The notes: generated by a model from the letters alone, not told the origin. DNA of 64,000 bases from Rhodoferax sp. TS-BS-61-7 (GCF_002943465.1 NZ_PTQY01000001.1:682001-746000); one strand, 5' to 3'; positions 45,745-55,990 are shown, counted from the stretch's first letter. Numbers and translations: made by a program.

Positions 45745-46427
45745 GGTTTGACCTTTGACTTGATGGTTTGCAGCATGGCCGCCGCGGCGGCCTGTTCTCC
45801 GGCTCGGCGTGATCCGCCAATACCGCGCTCGGACAGGCGGAGTTCGGGGATCTCGCATTCCACATCAAAGCTTTGTTTGTGGGCCGCGCCCAGGGTGCCC
45901 ACCACGGTGTACACCGGCAACTTCATTTTGCGACCCTGCAGCCACTCCTGCAACTCGGTTTTGGGGTCCTTGCCAATGGCCTCCATTTGCGGATTGATCT
46001 CGACCGCCTCAAACAGCCGATGCACCAGCGCTTGGGCCTTGGCAAACCCGGCGTCCAAGTAGACCGCGCCAATGATGGCTTCGAGGGTATCGGCCAGGAT
46101 GGAGGCGCGCTTGGGTCCACCCGAGCGCATTTCGCCCTCGCCCAACTTGAGGACATCAGGCAGCCCCAAACCCAAGGCAAGCTGGTGCAACGTGTCTTGT
46201 TTGACCAGGTTGGCGCGCACCCGGGACAAGTCCCCCTCTGGTAGTGCGCCCAAACGGGCGTAGAGCAAATCGGAGATGGCCAACCCCAAGACCGAGTCAC
46301 CCAGAAACTCCAGGCGCTCGTAGTGGTCAGCCGAAAAGCTGCGGTGGGTCAGTGCCCGCGACAGCAGGGAAACGTTCGAAAACTGGTGTTGCAGGCGCTG
46401 CTGCAACGCGGTTAAACCATCTGCCAC
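45741..46427 (-). CDS. rnc: Ribonuclease III
   Basis: A 228-residue RNase III. The catalytic signature [20 protein letters not shown] is followed by the second acidic site ([17 protein letters not shown]), and a dsRNA-binding domain starts near [18 protein letters not shown]. It matures rRNA and processes double-stranded RNA. Encoded between the DUF4845 gene and era. Confidence 0.97.
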   Translation of the reverse strand: MADGLTALQQRLQHQFSNVSLLSRALTHRSFSADHYERLEFLGDSVLGLAISDLLYARLGALPEGDLSRVRANLVKQDTLHQLALGLGLPDVLKLGEGEMRSGGPKRASILADTLEAIIGAVYLDAGFAKAQALVHRLFEAVEINPQMEAIGKDPKTELQEWLQGRKMKLPVYTVVGTLGAAHKQSFDVECEIPELRLSERGIGGSRRAGEQAAAAAMLQTIKSKVKP

Positions 46428-46428
46428 G

Positions 46429-46782
46429 TTATTTGGATTGCCCGGTGTATTTGAGCGTCAGAAACGCGGGGCCCACAAGATGGATCTCGCGCTGGTAGGC
46501 AAACTTCACCACCACCTTGTCGCCCTGTTTACCCACTTCCAGGTCTTTACCGGTGATGGAGCTGATGGCATCCACTTCCGTTTGCTTGTCAAAGAGGGAG
46601 CGCACTTCCACCACCGACTGGCCTGCCGCCGCGCGCTGCACTGCTTTTTGCACGGCCATGAATTCGAGCACGGTGGGAAACACCTGCGCGGCCACCACGC
46701 CAGCCATAGCCAACACACCACCGACAAAAATCAGGCCGATGAAGGAAATGCCGCGTTGTTTGGATTTAGTTTGTACTGTCAT
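46429..46782 (-). CDS. DUF4845 pilin-like membrane protein
   Basis: A 117-residue protein with an N-terminal segment KSKQRGISFIGLIFVGGVLA that resembles a type IV prepilin leader (a basic stretch, Gly, then a hydrophobic helix), but with Gly in place of the pilin Glu5. The rest is a short periplasmic domain. DUF4845 genes are commonly found between lepB and rnc; their function is unknown. It lies 1 bp before rnc. Confidence 0.85.
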   Translation of the reverse strand: MTVQTKSKQRGISFIGLIFVGGVLAMAGVVAAQVFPTVLEFMAVQKAVQRAAAGQSVVEVRSLFDKQTEVDAISSITGKDLEVGKQGDKVVVKFAYQREIHLVGPAFLTLKYTGQSK

Positions 46783-46816
46783 TTTTTATCCCTACCCCAT
46801 GGTTTGCGTTGAAACG

Positions 46817-47782
46817 TCAATTGAATCCGCCGATGCGCTTGAGGTTGCCAAAGTTCATCCAGACAAAAAATGCCTTGCCCACAATGTTCTTATCCGGCAC
46901 AAAGCCCCAGTAGCGCGAATCCAGTGAATTATCGCGATTGTCACCCATCATGAAATAGTGGCCCTCAGGCACTTTGCAGGTCACGCCTTCCACGGTGTAA
47001 CTGCAAGCCTCGTAGCCGTCGAACTTGTCCGCACCGGGTACAAAGGCCGGGCGGTCCGTGTCATTGAGGACGCGGTGTTTCTTGTCGCCAAAAGTTTCTT
47101 CAAATTGCTTGAAGTACCGCATGGCGTCTTCGTCGAAGAACTCTGGCAAAGCAGTGGTTTCCACCGCTTTGCCATTGATGGTGAGGCGTTTGTTCAGGTA
47201 GGCCACCGTATCACCCGGCACGCCGACCACCCGTTTGATGTAGTCCAGCCTAGGCTTGGGGGGGTAACGGAACACCATCACATCCCCACGCTGGGGCTTG
47301 TTGCCTTCGGTGACCTTGATGTTGAGCACCGGCAGGCGAACGCCGTAGGTGAACTTGTTCACCAAAATCAGGTCCCCCACCAGCAGCGTAGGGATCATCG
47401 AACCCGAGGGAATCTTGAAGGGTTCGAACAAAAACGAACGCAACAAAAACACCACAATGATGACCGGGAACAAACCCGCGGTCCAATCCAGCCACCAGGG
47501 CTGCATCAGCAGCTTGACCTTGGCTTCGCTGATATCACCGTCCACCTGGGCAATGCCCATTTTGCTGAGTTCGGCACGGCGCTGGAGGTCATTGGCCTCT
47601 AGCACCGCCACCGCCTGCTGGCGCTGCGGCAAAAAGTAGAAACGCTCCGCCAGCCAATACAGGCCAGTGACCACCGTGGCCAAAAACAACAACAGGGCGA
47701 AGTTGCCGTCTACCAAGCCAAAGTACCAGGAGCCCGCGTAGAGCCCAAACGCCGCGAGAACGGCTGCCGTCAAAGCTTGCAT
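46817..47782 (-). CDS. lepB: Signal peptidase I
   Basis: A 321-residue inner-membrane protease that removes Sec signal peptides. Two N-terminal helices are followed by box B with the catalytic serine (IPSGSMIPTLLVGDLILVNK) and box D with the catalytic lysine (YIKRVVGVPGDTV). The box E GDNRDNSLDSRYWG segment is intact. The ATG overlaps the lepA stop (TGATG). Confidence 0.96.
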   Translation of the reverse strand: MQALTAAVLAAFGLYAGSWYFGLVDGNFALLLFLATVVTGLYWLAERFYFLPQRQQAVAVLEANDLQRRAELSKMGIAQVDGDISEAKVKLLMQPWWLDWTAGLFPVIIVVFLLRSFLFEPFKIPSGSMIPTLLVGDLILVNKFTYGVRLPVLNIKVTEGNKPQRGDVMVFRYPPKPRLDYIKRVVGVPGDTVAYLNKRLTINGKAVETTALPEFFDEDAMRYFKQFEETFGDKKHRVLNDTDRPAFVPGADKFDGYEACSYTVEGVTCKVPEGHYFMMGDNRDNSLDSRYWGFVPDKNIVGKAFFVWMNFGNLKRIGGFN

Positions 47783-49593
47783 CAATCTTCCACCTGCAAA
47801 ATGGCCAAAAATGCTTCCTGCGGTACTTCCACGGATCCGATCTGTTTCATGCGCTTCTTACCTGCTTTTTGTTTTTCAAGGAGCTTGCGTTTGCGCGAAA
47901 TATCACCGCCATAACACTTGGCCAACACGTTCTTGCGCAGCGCTTTGATTGTCTCACGCGCAATAATATTGGCCCCAATGGCGGCCTGGATCGCCACGTC
48001 GTACATCTGGCGCGAAATGATCTCGCGCATCTTGCCCACCACGGCCCGGCCACGGTACAGGCTTTGGCTGCGGTGCAGCATGATGGACAGGGCATCCACC
48101 TTCTCACTGTTCAGCAAAATGTCGACCTTCACAACGTCGGCCGCGCGGTATTCCTTGAAGTCGTAGTCCATCGAGGCATAGCCACGGCTCACGCTCTTGA
48201 GTTTGTCAAAGAAGTCCAGCACGATTTCGGCCAGCGGCATTTCATAGGTCAGCACGACCTGGCGGCCCTTGTAGGCCATGTTCATCTGCACGCCGCGCTT
48301 CTGGTTGGCCAAGGTCATGACCACGCCCACATACTCTTGCGGCATGTAGAGGTGCATGGTGACAATGGGCTCGCGGATCTCGGCCGTCTTGCCTACCTCG
48401 GGCATCTTGGAGGGGTTCTCCACCATGATGACTTCACCGTCGTTCTTCATCACCTCGTAGACCACGCTGGGCGCGGTGGTGATCAGGTCCTGGTCGAACT
48501 CGCGCTCCAGACGCTCCTGCACAATTTCCATGTGCAGCAAGCCCAGGAAGCCACAGCGGAAGCCAAAGCCCAGCGCTTGTGACACTTCAGGCTCGTAGTG
48601 CAACGAGGCATCGTTGAGTTTGAGTTTTTCCAGCGCATCGCGCAGCGAGTCGTACTCGCTGGCTTCGGTCGGGTACAGACCGGCAAACACCTGCGGCTGA
48701 ATTTCCTTGAAGCCCGGCAAGGCTTCGGTGGCGGTAAACGCCGCACCGCCTGTGCCCTGCTTGATCAAGGTCACGGTGTCGCCCACCTTCGCGGCCTGCA
48801 GTTCCTTGATGCCAGCAATGATGTAACCCACCTCGCCCGCTTCCAGCGACTGGCGTGGCTGGTTGGCTGGAGTGAACACACCCAAGTTGTCGGCGTTGTA
48901 GGTGGCACCCGAGGCCATCATCTTGATACGTTCACCCTTGCCCAGTCGGCCATCCACCACACGCACCAGCATCACCACACCTACGTAGCTGTCAAACCAG
49001 CTGTCGATGATCATGGCGCGTAGCGGGCCGTCAGGATTGCCCTTGGGCGACGGGATGTTGGCGACGATGGCTTCGAGAATGTCGTCGATGCCCAGTCCGG
49101 TTTTGGCGGAGCAGACAATCGCCTCGGTGGCGTCAATGCCAATCACGTCCTCGATCTCGCTGCGTGCGTTGTCCGGGTCGGCATTGGGCAGGTCAATCTT
49201 GTTAAGCACCGGCAACACTTCCACACCAAGGTCGAGTGCGGTGTAGCAGTTGGCCACGGTCTGCGCCTCCACCCCTTGTGATGCATCGACCACGAGCAAT
49301 GCACCTTCACATGCAGAGAGCGAACGACTCACTTCATACGAGAAGTCCACATGCCCTGGCGTGTCGATCAAATTGAGGTTGTAGACCTGTCCATCCTTGG
49401 CCTTGTACTGCAGCGCGGCGGTCTGTGCCTTGATGGTTATCCCACGCTCTTTTTCGATGTCCATCGAGTCCAAAACCTGGGCCTCCATCTCACGCGCCTC
49501 CAACCCTCCGCAACGCTGGATCAAGCGATCAGCGAGCGTGGATTTGCCGTGGTCAATGTGGGCAATGATCGAGAAATTTCTGATGTGATTCAT
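47782..49593 (-). CDS. lepA: Elongation factor 4 (LepA)
   Basis: A 603-residue translational GTPase that remodels ribosomes under stress or during assembly. It starts [20 protein letters not shown] (G1), has DTPGHVDF (G3) and LNKIDLP (G4), the EF-G-like domains, and the LepA-specific C-terminal domain ending [20 protein letters not shown]. It is co-transcribed with lepB. Confidence 0.98.
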   Translation of the reverse strand: MNHIRNFSIIAHIDHGKSTLADRLIQRCGGLEAREMEAQVLDSMDIEKERGITIKAQTAALQYKAKDGQVYNLNLIDTPGHVDFSYEVSRSLSACEGALLVVDASQGVEAQTVANCYTALDLGVEVLPVLNKIDLPNADPDNARSEIEDVIGIDATEAIVCSAKTGLGIDDILEAIVANIPSPKGNPDGPLRAMIIDSWFDSYVGVVMLVRVVDGRLGKGERIKMMASGATYNADNLGVFTPANQPRQSLEAGEVGYIIAGIKELQAAKVGDTVTLIKQGTGGAAFTATEALPGFKEIQPQVFAGLYPTEASEYDSLRDALEKLKLNDASLHYEPEVSQALGFGFRCGFLGLLHMEIVQERLEREFDQDLITTAPSVVYEVMKNDGEVIMVENPSKMPEVGKTAEIREPIVTMHLYMPQEYVGVVMTLANQKRGVQMNMAYKGRQVVLTYEMPLAEIVLDFFDKLKSVSRGYASMDYDFKEYRAADVVKVDILLNSEKVDALSIMLHRSQSLYRGRAVVGKMREIISRQMYDVAIQAAIGANIIARETIKALRKNVLAKCYGGDISRKRKLLEKQKAGKKRMKQIGSVEVPQEAFLAILQVED

Positions 49594-49636
49594 CAACGAC
49601 GAGCTTCAAGTGATTGAATTAAAACGAGCAGACAAG

Positions 49637-49668
49637 AAAAAAGGGCGCATCGTAAGACGACGCGCCCT
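49637..49668 (-). terminator. Intrinsic terminator upstream of lepA
   Basis: On the minus strand, AGGGCGC pairs with GCGCCCT with an added TCGT/ACGA inner stem, followed by TTTTTT. It should end transcription from the rpoE-mucD operon before lepA, implying lepA has its own promoter. Confidence 0.75.
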
Positions 49669-50069
49669 GAACCAACAATCTTTGGCAACTGCGAAGGTTG
49701 GAAGCCCATTGTAGGCAAAAAGTCCAGAGAGCACAGCCCAAAAAACCTGATTCAGGGGGAGTTGCGACACTGCAACAAAATACTTATCAACAACTTATTA
49801 ACAAATCTACAGCACAAGCATGGGACAACATGTGGGAGAGTTGTGGATCAACTGTGGGGTTCTTTCCACCGTCCCATATGATGGACTTTGGGCCCATACA
49901 TATATCCAATGACTTCCGTAGAAGCCCCGTATTCTAACCAGTGCTTTCAACAAGCCTTGGAAGTTAGCAACCACCCACATTTGCACGAAAGCAATGGGCC
50001 GCCTCAAAAAGGAGGCAAAACCAGCGAACAACCCCAAACCCAACTGTGGTTTAGGGTCATGGAGCAGGC
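49669..50069. other. Non-coding gap between mucD and lepA
   Basis: About 400 bp without a convincing gene. It holds an AT-rich stretch with DnaA-box-like 9-mers (49784-49850), including TTATCAACA, TTATTAACA and the reverse of TGATCCACA, then a region with CATATGATGG and CATACATATATCC and no clear hairpins. A short reading frame at 49698-49937 has no ribosome-binding site or family signal and is not called. Confidence 0.5.
49784..49850. promoter_or_regulatory. Cluster of DnaA-box-like sequences
   Basis: TTATCAACA (49784-49792, one mismatch to TTATCCACA), TTATTAACA (49795-49803, two mismatches) and TGATCCACA read on the minus strand (49842-49850, one mismatch) sit within 67 bp in an AT-rich gap. 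Significance is uncertain without counting such clusters genome-wide. Confidence 0.35.
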
Positions 50070-51539
50070 TTAACGGGTGGGGCGGATCACTGCAAACTGC
50101 GTCCATTCCCCACGACGGAACAGCACATTCAGCGGTTTAGACTTCTCCAGTTTGCCCAGCGCCGCTTCAAACTCCTTGACGGAGCCGACTTCCGCATTCG
50201 CCGCCTGGACAATCACATCCCCCTCGCGCAAACCGGCACGTGCCGCGGCATCCGTAGCGGCCTCCACCCGCACGCCACCCTTGAGGTTTGCTTCTTTTTT
50301 CTGCGCCTCTGTCAGATCCGCCACTGCCAAACCAAACGCCTGCGCGGCCGTGGACGCACGTGGCTTCTCTTCTTTGGCTGCAGCCTTGGCCACGGGTTTG
50401 TCACCCTCTACCTCAGCAATCACCACACTCAGGTCTTTGCTGGCACCACGGCGAAACACCGTAACCGTGCTTTTGGAACCTGGCTTGGTGCTGCCCACCA
50501 CACGCGGCAAGTCGCTGGACTTCTCAATCGTCTTGCCATCGAACTTGGTAATGATGTCGCCGGCCTCTACCCCCGCCTTTTCTGCGGGAGAACCGGTTTC
50601 CACACCACGCACCAATGCGCCAATGGGTTTGCCCAAACCAATGGACTCCGCTACTTCTTTGCTGACCTGGTCAATCTGCACACCAATACGCCCCCGTGTG
50701 ACACGGCCGTTGCTGCGCAACTGGTCACTGACCCGCACCGCTTCATCCATGGGGATGGAGAACGAAATGCCCATGGAGCCGCCCGAGCGCGAATAGATCT
50801 GGCTGTTGATGCCCACCACCTCACCACGCATGTTGATCAGCGGGCCGCCCGAGTTGCCGGGGTTGATCGCCACATCGGTCTGAATGAAAGGCAGGTAGTC
50901 ACCCGTATCACGCTGCTTGGCACTCACAATGCCGGCGGTCACGGTGTTGTCCAGGCCAAAGGGTGAACCAATCGCCATGACCCACTCCCCCACGCGCAGG
51001 CGGCTCACATCGCCCACCTTCACGGCCGGCAGGCCCGAGGCATCAATCTTCACGACCGCCACATCGGTGCGCTTGTCTGCGCCAATGATGCGGGCCTTGA
51101 ACTCGCGCTTGTCGGTCAAGGTCACCAGTACCTCGTCGGCGTCCTCAATCACATGGGCGTTGGTCATGATCAGACCGTCCGAGGTCAAGATGAATCCGGA
51201 ACCCACACCACGTGGTTGTGGCTCTTCTGGTTGCTGCGGACGGTTCTGCCGCGGGGCTTGGCGTGGCACATTGGGAATGGGCAGACCGAAACGGCGGAAG
51301 AACTCCAGCATTTCCTCTTCGCCCGGCGCCCCTGTTGGGGCACGCGTGCTCACCTTCTCCAGGGTGCGGATGTTCACCACCGAAGGACCGACCTGGTCCA
51401 CCAGGTCCGTGAAGTCAGGCAAACCCCTGACCGCCTGCGCGGACGCCGACGTGACAGGCACGACCATCCCCACTGCCACTAGGCACAACGATGCCGCTAC
51501 CCAAAGGGCTCGCAAAGGTTTCAATTGCATAGATTTCAT
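50070..51539 (-). CDS. mucD: Periplasmic serine endoprotease DegP-like (MucD)
   Basis: A 489-residue Do-family protease. A signal peptide leads into a trypsin-like domain with H in TNAHVIEDADEV, D in KRTDVAVVKIDA and S in INPGNSGGPLIN, then two PDZ domains (first near GRIGVQIDQVSKEVAESIGL, second near GVRVEAATDAAARAGLREGD). It degrades misfolded envelope proteins. It is last in the rpoE-rseA-rseB-mucD order, which fits regulation by sigma-E. Confidence 0.95.
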   Translation of the reverse strand: MKSMQLKPLRALWVAASLCLVAVGMVVPVTSASAQAVRGLPDFTDLVDQVGPSVVNIRTLEKVSTRAPTGAPGEEEMLEFFRRFGLPIPNVPRQAPRQNRPQQPEEPQPRGVGSGFILTSDGLIMTNAHVIEDADEVLVTLTDKREFKARIIGADKRTDVAVVKIDASGLPAVKVGDVSRLRVGEWVMAIGSPFGLDNTVTAGIVSAKQRDTGDYLPFIQTDVAINPGNSGGPLINMRGEVVGINSQIYSRSGGSMGISFSIPMDEAVRVSDQLRSNGRVTRGRIGVQIDQVSKEVAESIGLGKPIGALVRGVETGSPAEKAGVEAGDIITKFDGKTIEKSSDLPRVVGSTKPGSKSTVTVFRRGASKDLSVVIAEVEGDKPVAKAAAKEEKPRASTAAQAFGLAVADLTEAQKKEANLKGGVRVEAATDAAARAGLREGDVIVQAANAEVGSVKEFEAALGKLEKSKPLNVLFRRGEWTQFAVIRPTR

Positions 51540-51600
51540 TGCTCCAGTTTCCCTTCAATCTGTCTTTGCCTTCAACGCAGCGTCCACGGCAAACGATGAC

Positions 51601-52596
51601 TTATTTCTTGCGTTCCAAGCCTTGCACAAACAGGGCCAAAGTCGGCGCCGGGGCCTCGCCTACCGCGGTAATCCACCAGGCCTCCAGCCGTCGTGTATGT
51701 GTGCGCGTGGCGCCCCCAAGTTCCGTTGCCCCCTCACGGCTGTGGCGGCGCGCATCAAAGGCCTCCACAAACAACGACACCGTGGCCAACCCATCTGAAA
51801 ACATCCATTGCATGGTTTGTTCGGTACGCCCAGTGGCACCGGCCAGCAGGGCCACCGGGCGCGTGTAACAGCCCATGGGCTTGAAGCCGGGCACCGACTT
51901 AGCCATATCCCAGCCCTGCGCCTTGGCCGTGGTCTTTTGCAGGTCACGGCGCTCCACGCGGTAGCCCTCCGTGGCCGCCATCATTTGGGTGAGTTTCGCT
52001 TTGTTGACAGGCGCATCCAGCTGCAGCTCTGAAAAGGCGGCTTGCTCCAACACCTTGCCTTCAGGGTCCAGGGTTTGCAGCTGCACCACCAAGCCAGAGC
52101 GCTTTTCACTCCATACCCGGTAGCCATAACGCAAGGCATCTTTGGGGACCAACTGCACCACCTCAGCGTCCAGCCCCGCAATACGCTCGCTCCCCACCGG
52201 TTTCATCAGGTAGTGCTCAGCAATGCCCGCGGTATTGGACTTGAGCAGATTGGGAAACAGCCCCAGGGACTCGCGACTTTCCGCCACCGCCACCTTGGAC
52301 TCAGGGAAAAACGTCACCACCTCGTCGTTGCGGCGAAAGGTCGCACGTGGGGTTCCGCTTAAAGACTCCACGCGCTCCACTTGCTGCTCACCGTCGCAGA
52401 CATGCCAAATACGCGCACTCGTCATCTGCCCGGCGGCCGAGACCACAAAGGTGCCGGTGTAGGTGCGATGCCGCGAAGCCTCATGCAAGCGCATCAACCA
52501 GGCATTGATAGAGGGCTCTTCCGCAACAGCCCCCAGCGGTAGCAGGCTCCCAACCAGTGCCAGCACGCCCGCGACGATCAAACGCATGGTTTTCAC
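51601..52596 (-). CDS. rseB: Sigma-E regulatory protein RseB (MucB)
   Basis: A 331-residue periplasmic protein with a signal peptide (LIVAGVLALVGSLLPLGAVA) and the MucB/RseB lipid-sensing domains (WLMRLHEASRHRTYTGTFVV through GYRVWSEKRSGLVVQLQTL). It protects RseA from cleavage. The start is a GTG overlapping the rseA stop (GTGA); ATG 52587 is the alternative. Confidence 0.92.
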   Translation of the reverse strand: MKTMRLIVAGVLALVGSLLPLGAVAEEPSINAWLMRLHEASRHRTYTGTFVVSAAGQMTSARIWHVCDGEQQVERVESLSGTPRATFRRNDEVVTFFPESKVAVAESRESLGLFPNLLKSNTAGIAEHYLMKPVGSERIAGLDAEVVQLVPKDALRYGYRVWSEKRSGLVVQLQTLDPEGKVLEQAAFSELQLDAPVNKAKLTQMMAATEGYRVERRDLQKTTAKAQGWDMAKSVPGFKPMGCYTRPVALLAGATGRTEQTMQWMFSDGLATVSLFVEAFDARRHSREGATELGGATRTHTRRLEAWWITAVGEAPAPTLALFVQGLERKK

Positions 52597-53177
52597 CGCG
52601 CAGGCCTTTCATAGGTGGCATTGCGCAAAAAGCCCGATGGCATCTGCCAAGCCGAATGCCCCCCAAGCTGCTGGTGGGCTGCCATCAACGCATCCAGCTC
52701 CGGGTCACGCAGCATGATGGCGGGCTGCAGGGCAACCGGCACTGCATCTAGCGCGGGTGCCACCGCCAGTTGTGGTGCAGACACAGGCGCAACCGCCTCC
52801 CACATGCTGATGGACAACACACCCACCAAAACCGTGAAGGTGGCACCAGCTACCCAGCGCCACGGGCCATTGGCAGGTGCAGGTTGGGGTGCCTGCCCGG
52901 TAGAGCCAGGACGCACAGGCTGCAGCAGCACGGCCGGCGAGCCGCCCTCTTGGGCCAGGCGCTGTTCCAAACGCCCCAGAAATGCCAGGTCTGCACGCTG
53001 CGGTGCCAAGGCGCTGCTGCGCAGCACATCACCGGCCAGATGGTAGAGGTGCCAATCGTTAGCAGACGAATCCTGCTTCGCCATGTCCTCCAGCAGTGCA
53101 TCCAGCTCGGCTGCAGGCAAGTCTCCGTCCATCAAGGCGGAAATACGCTCGTTCAAAGGCTGGCTCTGCGTGTTCAT
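52593..53177 (-). CDS. rseA: Anti-sigma-E factor RseA (MucA)
   Basis: A 194-residue single-pass membrane protein. The N-terminal anti-sigma domain begins RISALMDGDLPAAELDALLE and contains WHLYHLAGDVLRSSAL. One transmembrane helix (WVAGATFTVLVGVLSISMW, about 115-135) leads to a short periplasmic tail. It binds and silences RpoE until cleaved in the membrane-stress cascade. It starts 11 bp after rpoE. Confidence 0.92.
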   Translation of the reverse strand: MNTQSQPLNERISALMDGDLPAAELDALLEDMAKQDSSANDWHLYHLAGDVLRSSALAPQRADLAFLGRLEQRLAQEGGSPAVLLQPVRPGSTGQAPQPAPANGPWRWVAGATFTVLVGVLSISMWEAVAPVSAPQLAVAPALDAVPVALQPAIMLRDPELDALMAAHQQLGGHSAWQMPSGFLRNATYERPAR

Positions 53178-53188
53178 AGATTTCATTC

Positions 53189-53809
53189 CTACCAACGTTT
53201 CCCGGTCTGCTTTTCCAGTAGGGGCTTCACTTTTGCCGAAATCGCCTCGCGGGCCCGGAAGATGCGGGAACGCACGGTGCCAATCGGACAGTCCATGGCC
53301 AACGCAATCTCGTCGTAACTCAAACCTTCGATTTCGCGCAGCGTAACGGCTTGGCGCAACTCCTCTGGCAAAGCATCCATGGCGGCATTTACCACTCCGG
53401 CAATCTCTTTGGCCGCCAACTCAGATTCCGGGGTTTCTTCGGTGGTTGGTTCGTATTTGGGGCCAGAAGTTTCATCTTCGTCCGCAGATGACAGAAAACT
53501 CTCCGACATCGTCGGGTTGCGCTTGAGCTCCAACAGGAATTTTTTCGCGGTGTTTACCGCAATGCGGTACAGCCAGGTGTAAAACTGGGCATCCCCCCTA
53601 AACTGGTGCAAGGCGCGGTAAGCCCGGATAAAGGTCTCCTGGGCAATGTCTTCCACCAAGTCCACATCCCGCACCATGCGGCCTACCAAGCGTTGGATAC
53701 GGCGTTGGTACTTCAGTACCAGCAGGCCGTAGGCGCGCTGGTCTCCCGCCAGGGTGCGTTCTACCAACAGCAAATCGGTATCGTTAGGAGTGGTCAGCGG
53801 CTCCGTCAT
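53189..53809 (-). CDS. rpoE: RNA polymerase sigma factor RpoE (AlgU)
   Basis: A 206-residue ECF sigma factor for envelope stress. Region 2 (YQRRIQRLVGRMVRDVDLVE, then DIAQETFIRAYRALHQFRGD) and region 4 (LREIEGLSYDEIALAMDCPI, then GTVRSRIFRAREAI) are typical of the RpoE/AlgU group. Its ATG overlaps the stop of the upstream membrane-protein gene (ATGA). Upstream in-frame codons to 53983 belong to that gene's reverse reading and were excluded. Confidence 0.96.
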   Translation of the reverse strand: MTEPLTTPNDTDLLLVERTLAGDQRAYGLLVLKYQRRIQRLVGRMVRDVDLVEDIAQETFIRAYRALHQFRGDAQFYTWLYRIAVNTAKKFLLELKRNPTMSESFLSSADEDETSGPKYEPTTEETPESELAAKEIAGVVNAAMDALPEELRQAVTLREIEGLSYDEIALAMDCPIGTVRSRIFRAREAISAKVKPLLEKQTGKRW

Positions 53810-54285
53810 GGCAGCAGCCCCTCTGGATCGGTAGACTGCGGCGGCGCCCGCAAACCATGATGGGTGGAATGCACCAAGGCACGGCGCAACGCCAGCCAGT
53901 TGTGTGGCGTGCCATGCACAGGCTCCAGCCATAACCACAGAAGCGGCTGCCCCGCGCGTTGCAGCGACACGAGCACCAGCCACTGAAAATCAAACACCAT
54001 GCGCAAACCGGAAACTGCATGGTCTTGGGATACCACCCACAACCAGTGCTCACCATCCCAGCGCAACGTCCCTACAGGGGAGCGACGCCAGACCACGGCA
54101 GCTCCGATACCCGCCAGCAAGACCAACAACGCTTGCCCCCACACAGCCCAGGCCGGGAATTCAGTGTCCGCGGCCCATGCCAATGGGAACAGGCTCAACA
54201 ATGCCAGCGACATGCAAGCGGCCAGCACGGTGGCATGCCAACGCGAACGGCCTACCGGGAAACTAACCGCGGGAGGCCGGTGCAT
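53806..54285 (-). CDS. Small membrane protein, YgfX-like
   Basis: A 159-residue protein with two hydrophobic N-terminal helices (ATVLAACMSLALLSLFPLAW and VWGQALLVLLAGIGAAVVW), then a cytosolic part with LRWDGEHWLW and LWLEPVHGTPHNWLALRRAL. The layout matches YgfX/CptA proteins, which have been linked to inhibition of cell-division proteins, but similarity is only at the pattern level. It is coupled to rpoE and lies between fabF and rpoE. Confidence 0.55.
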   Translation of the reverse strand: MHRPPAVSFPVGRSRWHATVLAACMSLALLSLFPLAWAADTEFPAWAVWGQALLVLLAGIGAAVVWRRSPVGTLRWDGEHWLWVVSQDHAVSGLRMVFDFQWLVLVSLQRAGQPLLWLWLEPVHGTPHNWLALRRALVHSTHHGLRAPPQSTDPEGLLP

Positions 54286-54309
54286 CGTCCCTTGGGAAAA
54301 TAGCGGGAA

Positions 54310-55554
54310 TCAAATGCGTTTGAACACCAGCGTGCCGTTGGTTCCACCAAAGCCGAAGTTGTTCTTCACGGCCACATCGATCTTCATATCCCGTGCGGTG
54401 TTGGCACAGTAGTCCAGGTCGCACTCGGGGTCCTGGTTGAAGATGTTGATGGTGGGAGGACTCTTCTGGTGGTGAAGAGCCAGCACGGTGAACACTGACT
54501 CCAGGCCGCCCGCACCACCCAAAAGGTGACCGGTCATGGACTTGGTGGAGTTAACCACCATCTTCTTGGCGTGGTCACCCAGCGCAGCCTTGATCGCGTT
54601 AGTTTCGTTGATGTCGCCCAACGGGGTGGAGGTGCCGTGCGCGTTCAGGTAGTCCACCTGGTCCGGGTTGACACCGGCATTGCGCATGGCGCTCAGCATG
54701 GCGCGGCGTGGGCCGTCCATATTGGGGGCGGTCATGTGGCCGGCATCGGCACTCATGCCAAAACCTGCCAGCTCGGCGTAAATCTTGGCGCCACGCGCCT
54801 TGGCGTGTTCGTACTCTTCCAGCACCATCACACCACCGCCCTCGCCCAGCACAAAACCGTCGCGGTCTTTGTCCCAAGGGCGTGATGCGGTTGCAGGGTC
54901 ATCGTTGCGGGTGGAGAGTGCGCGCATGGCGGCAAAGCCGCCAATGCCCAACGGAGACACCGTGGCTTCGGAGCCACCGGCAATCATCACGTCGGCGTCG
55001 CCGTACTCAATCATGCGGCCGGCTTCACCGATGCAGTGCAGGCCAGTGGTGCAGGCGGTCACGATGGCGATGTTTGGGCCCTTGAAGCCAAAACGCATGG
55101 ACACATGGCCAGCCGTCATGTTGATGATGGAGGCCGGCACAAAAAATGGGGAAATGCGGCGCGGGCCGCGGTTGGTGTACTCGGCGTGGGTGTTCTCGAT
55201 CATGGGCAAACCGCCAATACCGGAACCAATCACACAGCCGATGCGGGTGGATTCTTCTTCACCCAGTGCATCACCGGTCTTCAAACCACTGTCGTTCACG
55301 GCTTGCACCGCGGCGGCAATGCCGTAATGGATAAAGGTATCCATGGTGCGGGCTTCTTTGGAAGTCATATAAGACTCCAGATCGAAGTTGCGCACCTCAC
55401 CGGCGATCTTGCAGGCAAAGGCCTCGGGATCGAATTTGGTAATCGTGGCGATGCCAGACTTGCCAGCCAGCACATTCGACCACGCCTCGGCTACCGTGTT
55501 ACCCACGGGACTGATGCAACCTAAACCTGTAACAACGACGCGGCGACGGGACAT
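54310..55554 (-). CDS. fabF: 3-oxoacyl-[ACP] synthase II
   Basis: A 414-residue condensing enzyme that elongates fatty acids. The catalytic triad is Cys in VTACTTGLHC, His in LNAHGTSTPLGD and His in KSMTGHLLGGAGG. It begins MSRRRVVVTGLGCISPVGNT. It follows acpP after a hairpin-containing gap. Confidence 0.97.
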   Translation of the reverse strand: MSRRRVVVTGLGCISPVGNTVAEAWSNVLAGKSGIATITKFDPEAFACKIAGEVRNFDLESYMTSKEARTMDTFIHYGIAAAVQAVNDSGLKTGDALGEEESTRIGCVIGSGIGGLPMIENTHAEYTNRGPRRISPFFVPASIINMTAGHVSMRFGFKGPNIAIVTACTTGLHCIGEAGRMIEYGDADVMIAGGSEATVSPLGIGGFAAMRALSTRNDDPATASRPWDKDRDGFVLGEGGGVMVLEEYEHAKARGAKIYAELAGFGMSADAGHMTAPNMDGPRRAMLSAMRNAGVNPDQVDYLNAHGTSTPLGDINETNAIKAALGDHAKKMVVNSTKSMTGHLLGGAGGLESVFTVLALHHQKSPPTINIFNQDPECDLDYCANTARDMKIDVAVKNNFGFGGTNGTLVFKRI

Positions 55555-55618
55555 AGAAATCTGAAATTCAGCAGTTCGTCAATGAAATACCGCCAGCAGC
55601 GGCAGCATGCGGAGATGC

Positions 55619-55642
55619 GGCAGCACCCACCAGGGTGCTGCC
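55619..55642 (-). other. Hairpin between acpP and fabF
   Basis: GGCAGCACCC pairs perfectly with GGGTGCTGCC around a 4-nt loop, 9 nt after the acpP stop, with no U-run. It is suited to stabilising the abundant acpP message or partly attenuating fabF expression rather than full termination. Confidence 0.55.
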
Positions 55643-55650
55643 CAAGCCCA

Positions 55651-55899
<249 letters not shown>

Positions 55900-55990
55900 C
55901 TAAGGGTTGTAAAAGAATCCGAGATTTTACCCGCCCTAGAGACTTGTCTCTAACCGGGCCGCCGCTCAGACATCGGCGGGGTTGAATCAC

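Noticed and set aside
49698..49937. A 79-codon frame in the mucD-lepA gap
   Set aside because: No ribosome-binding site, no recognisable motif, and it spans the DnaA-box-like cluster; non-coding is more likely.
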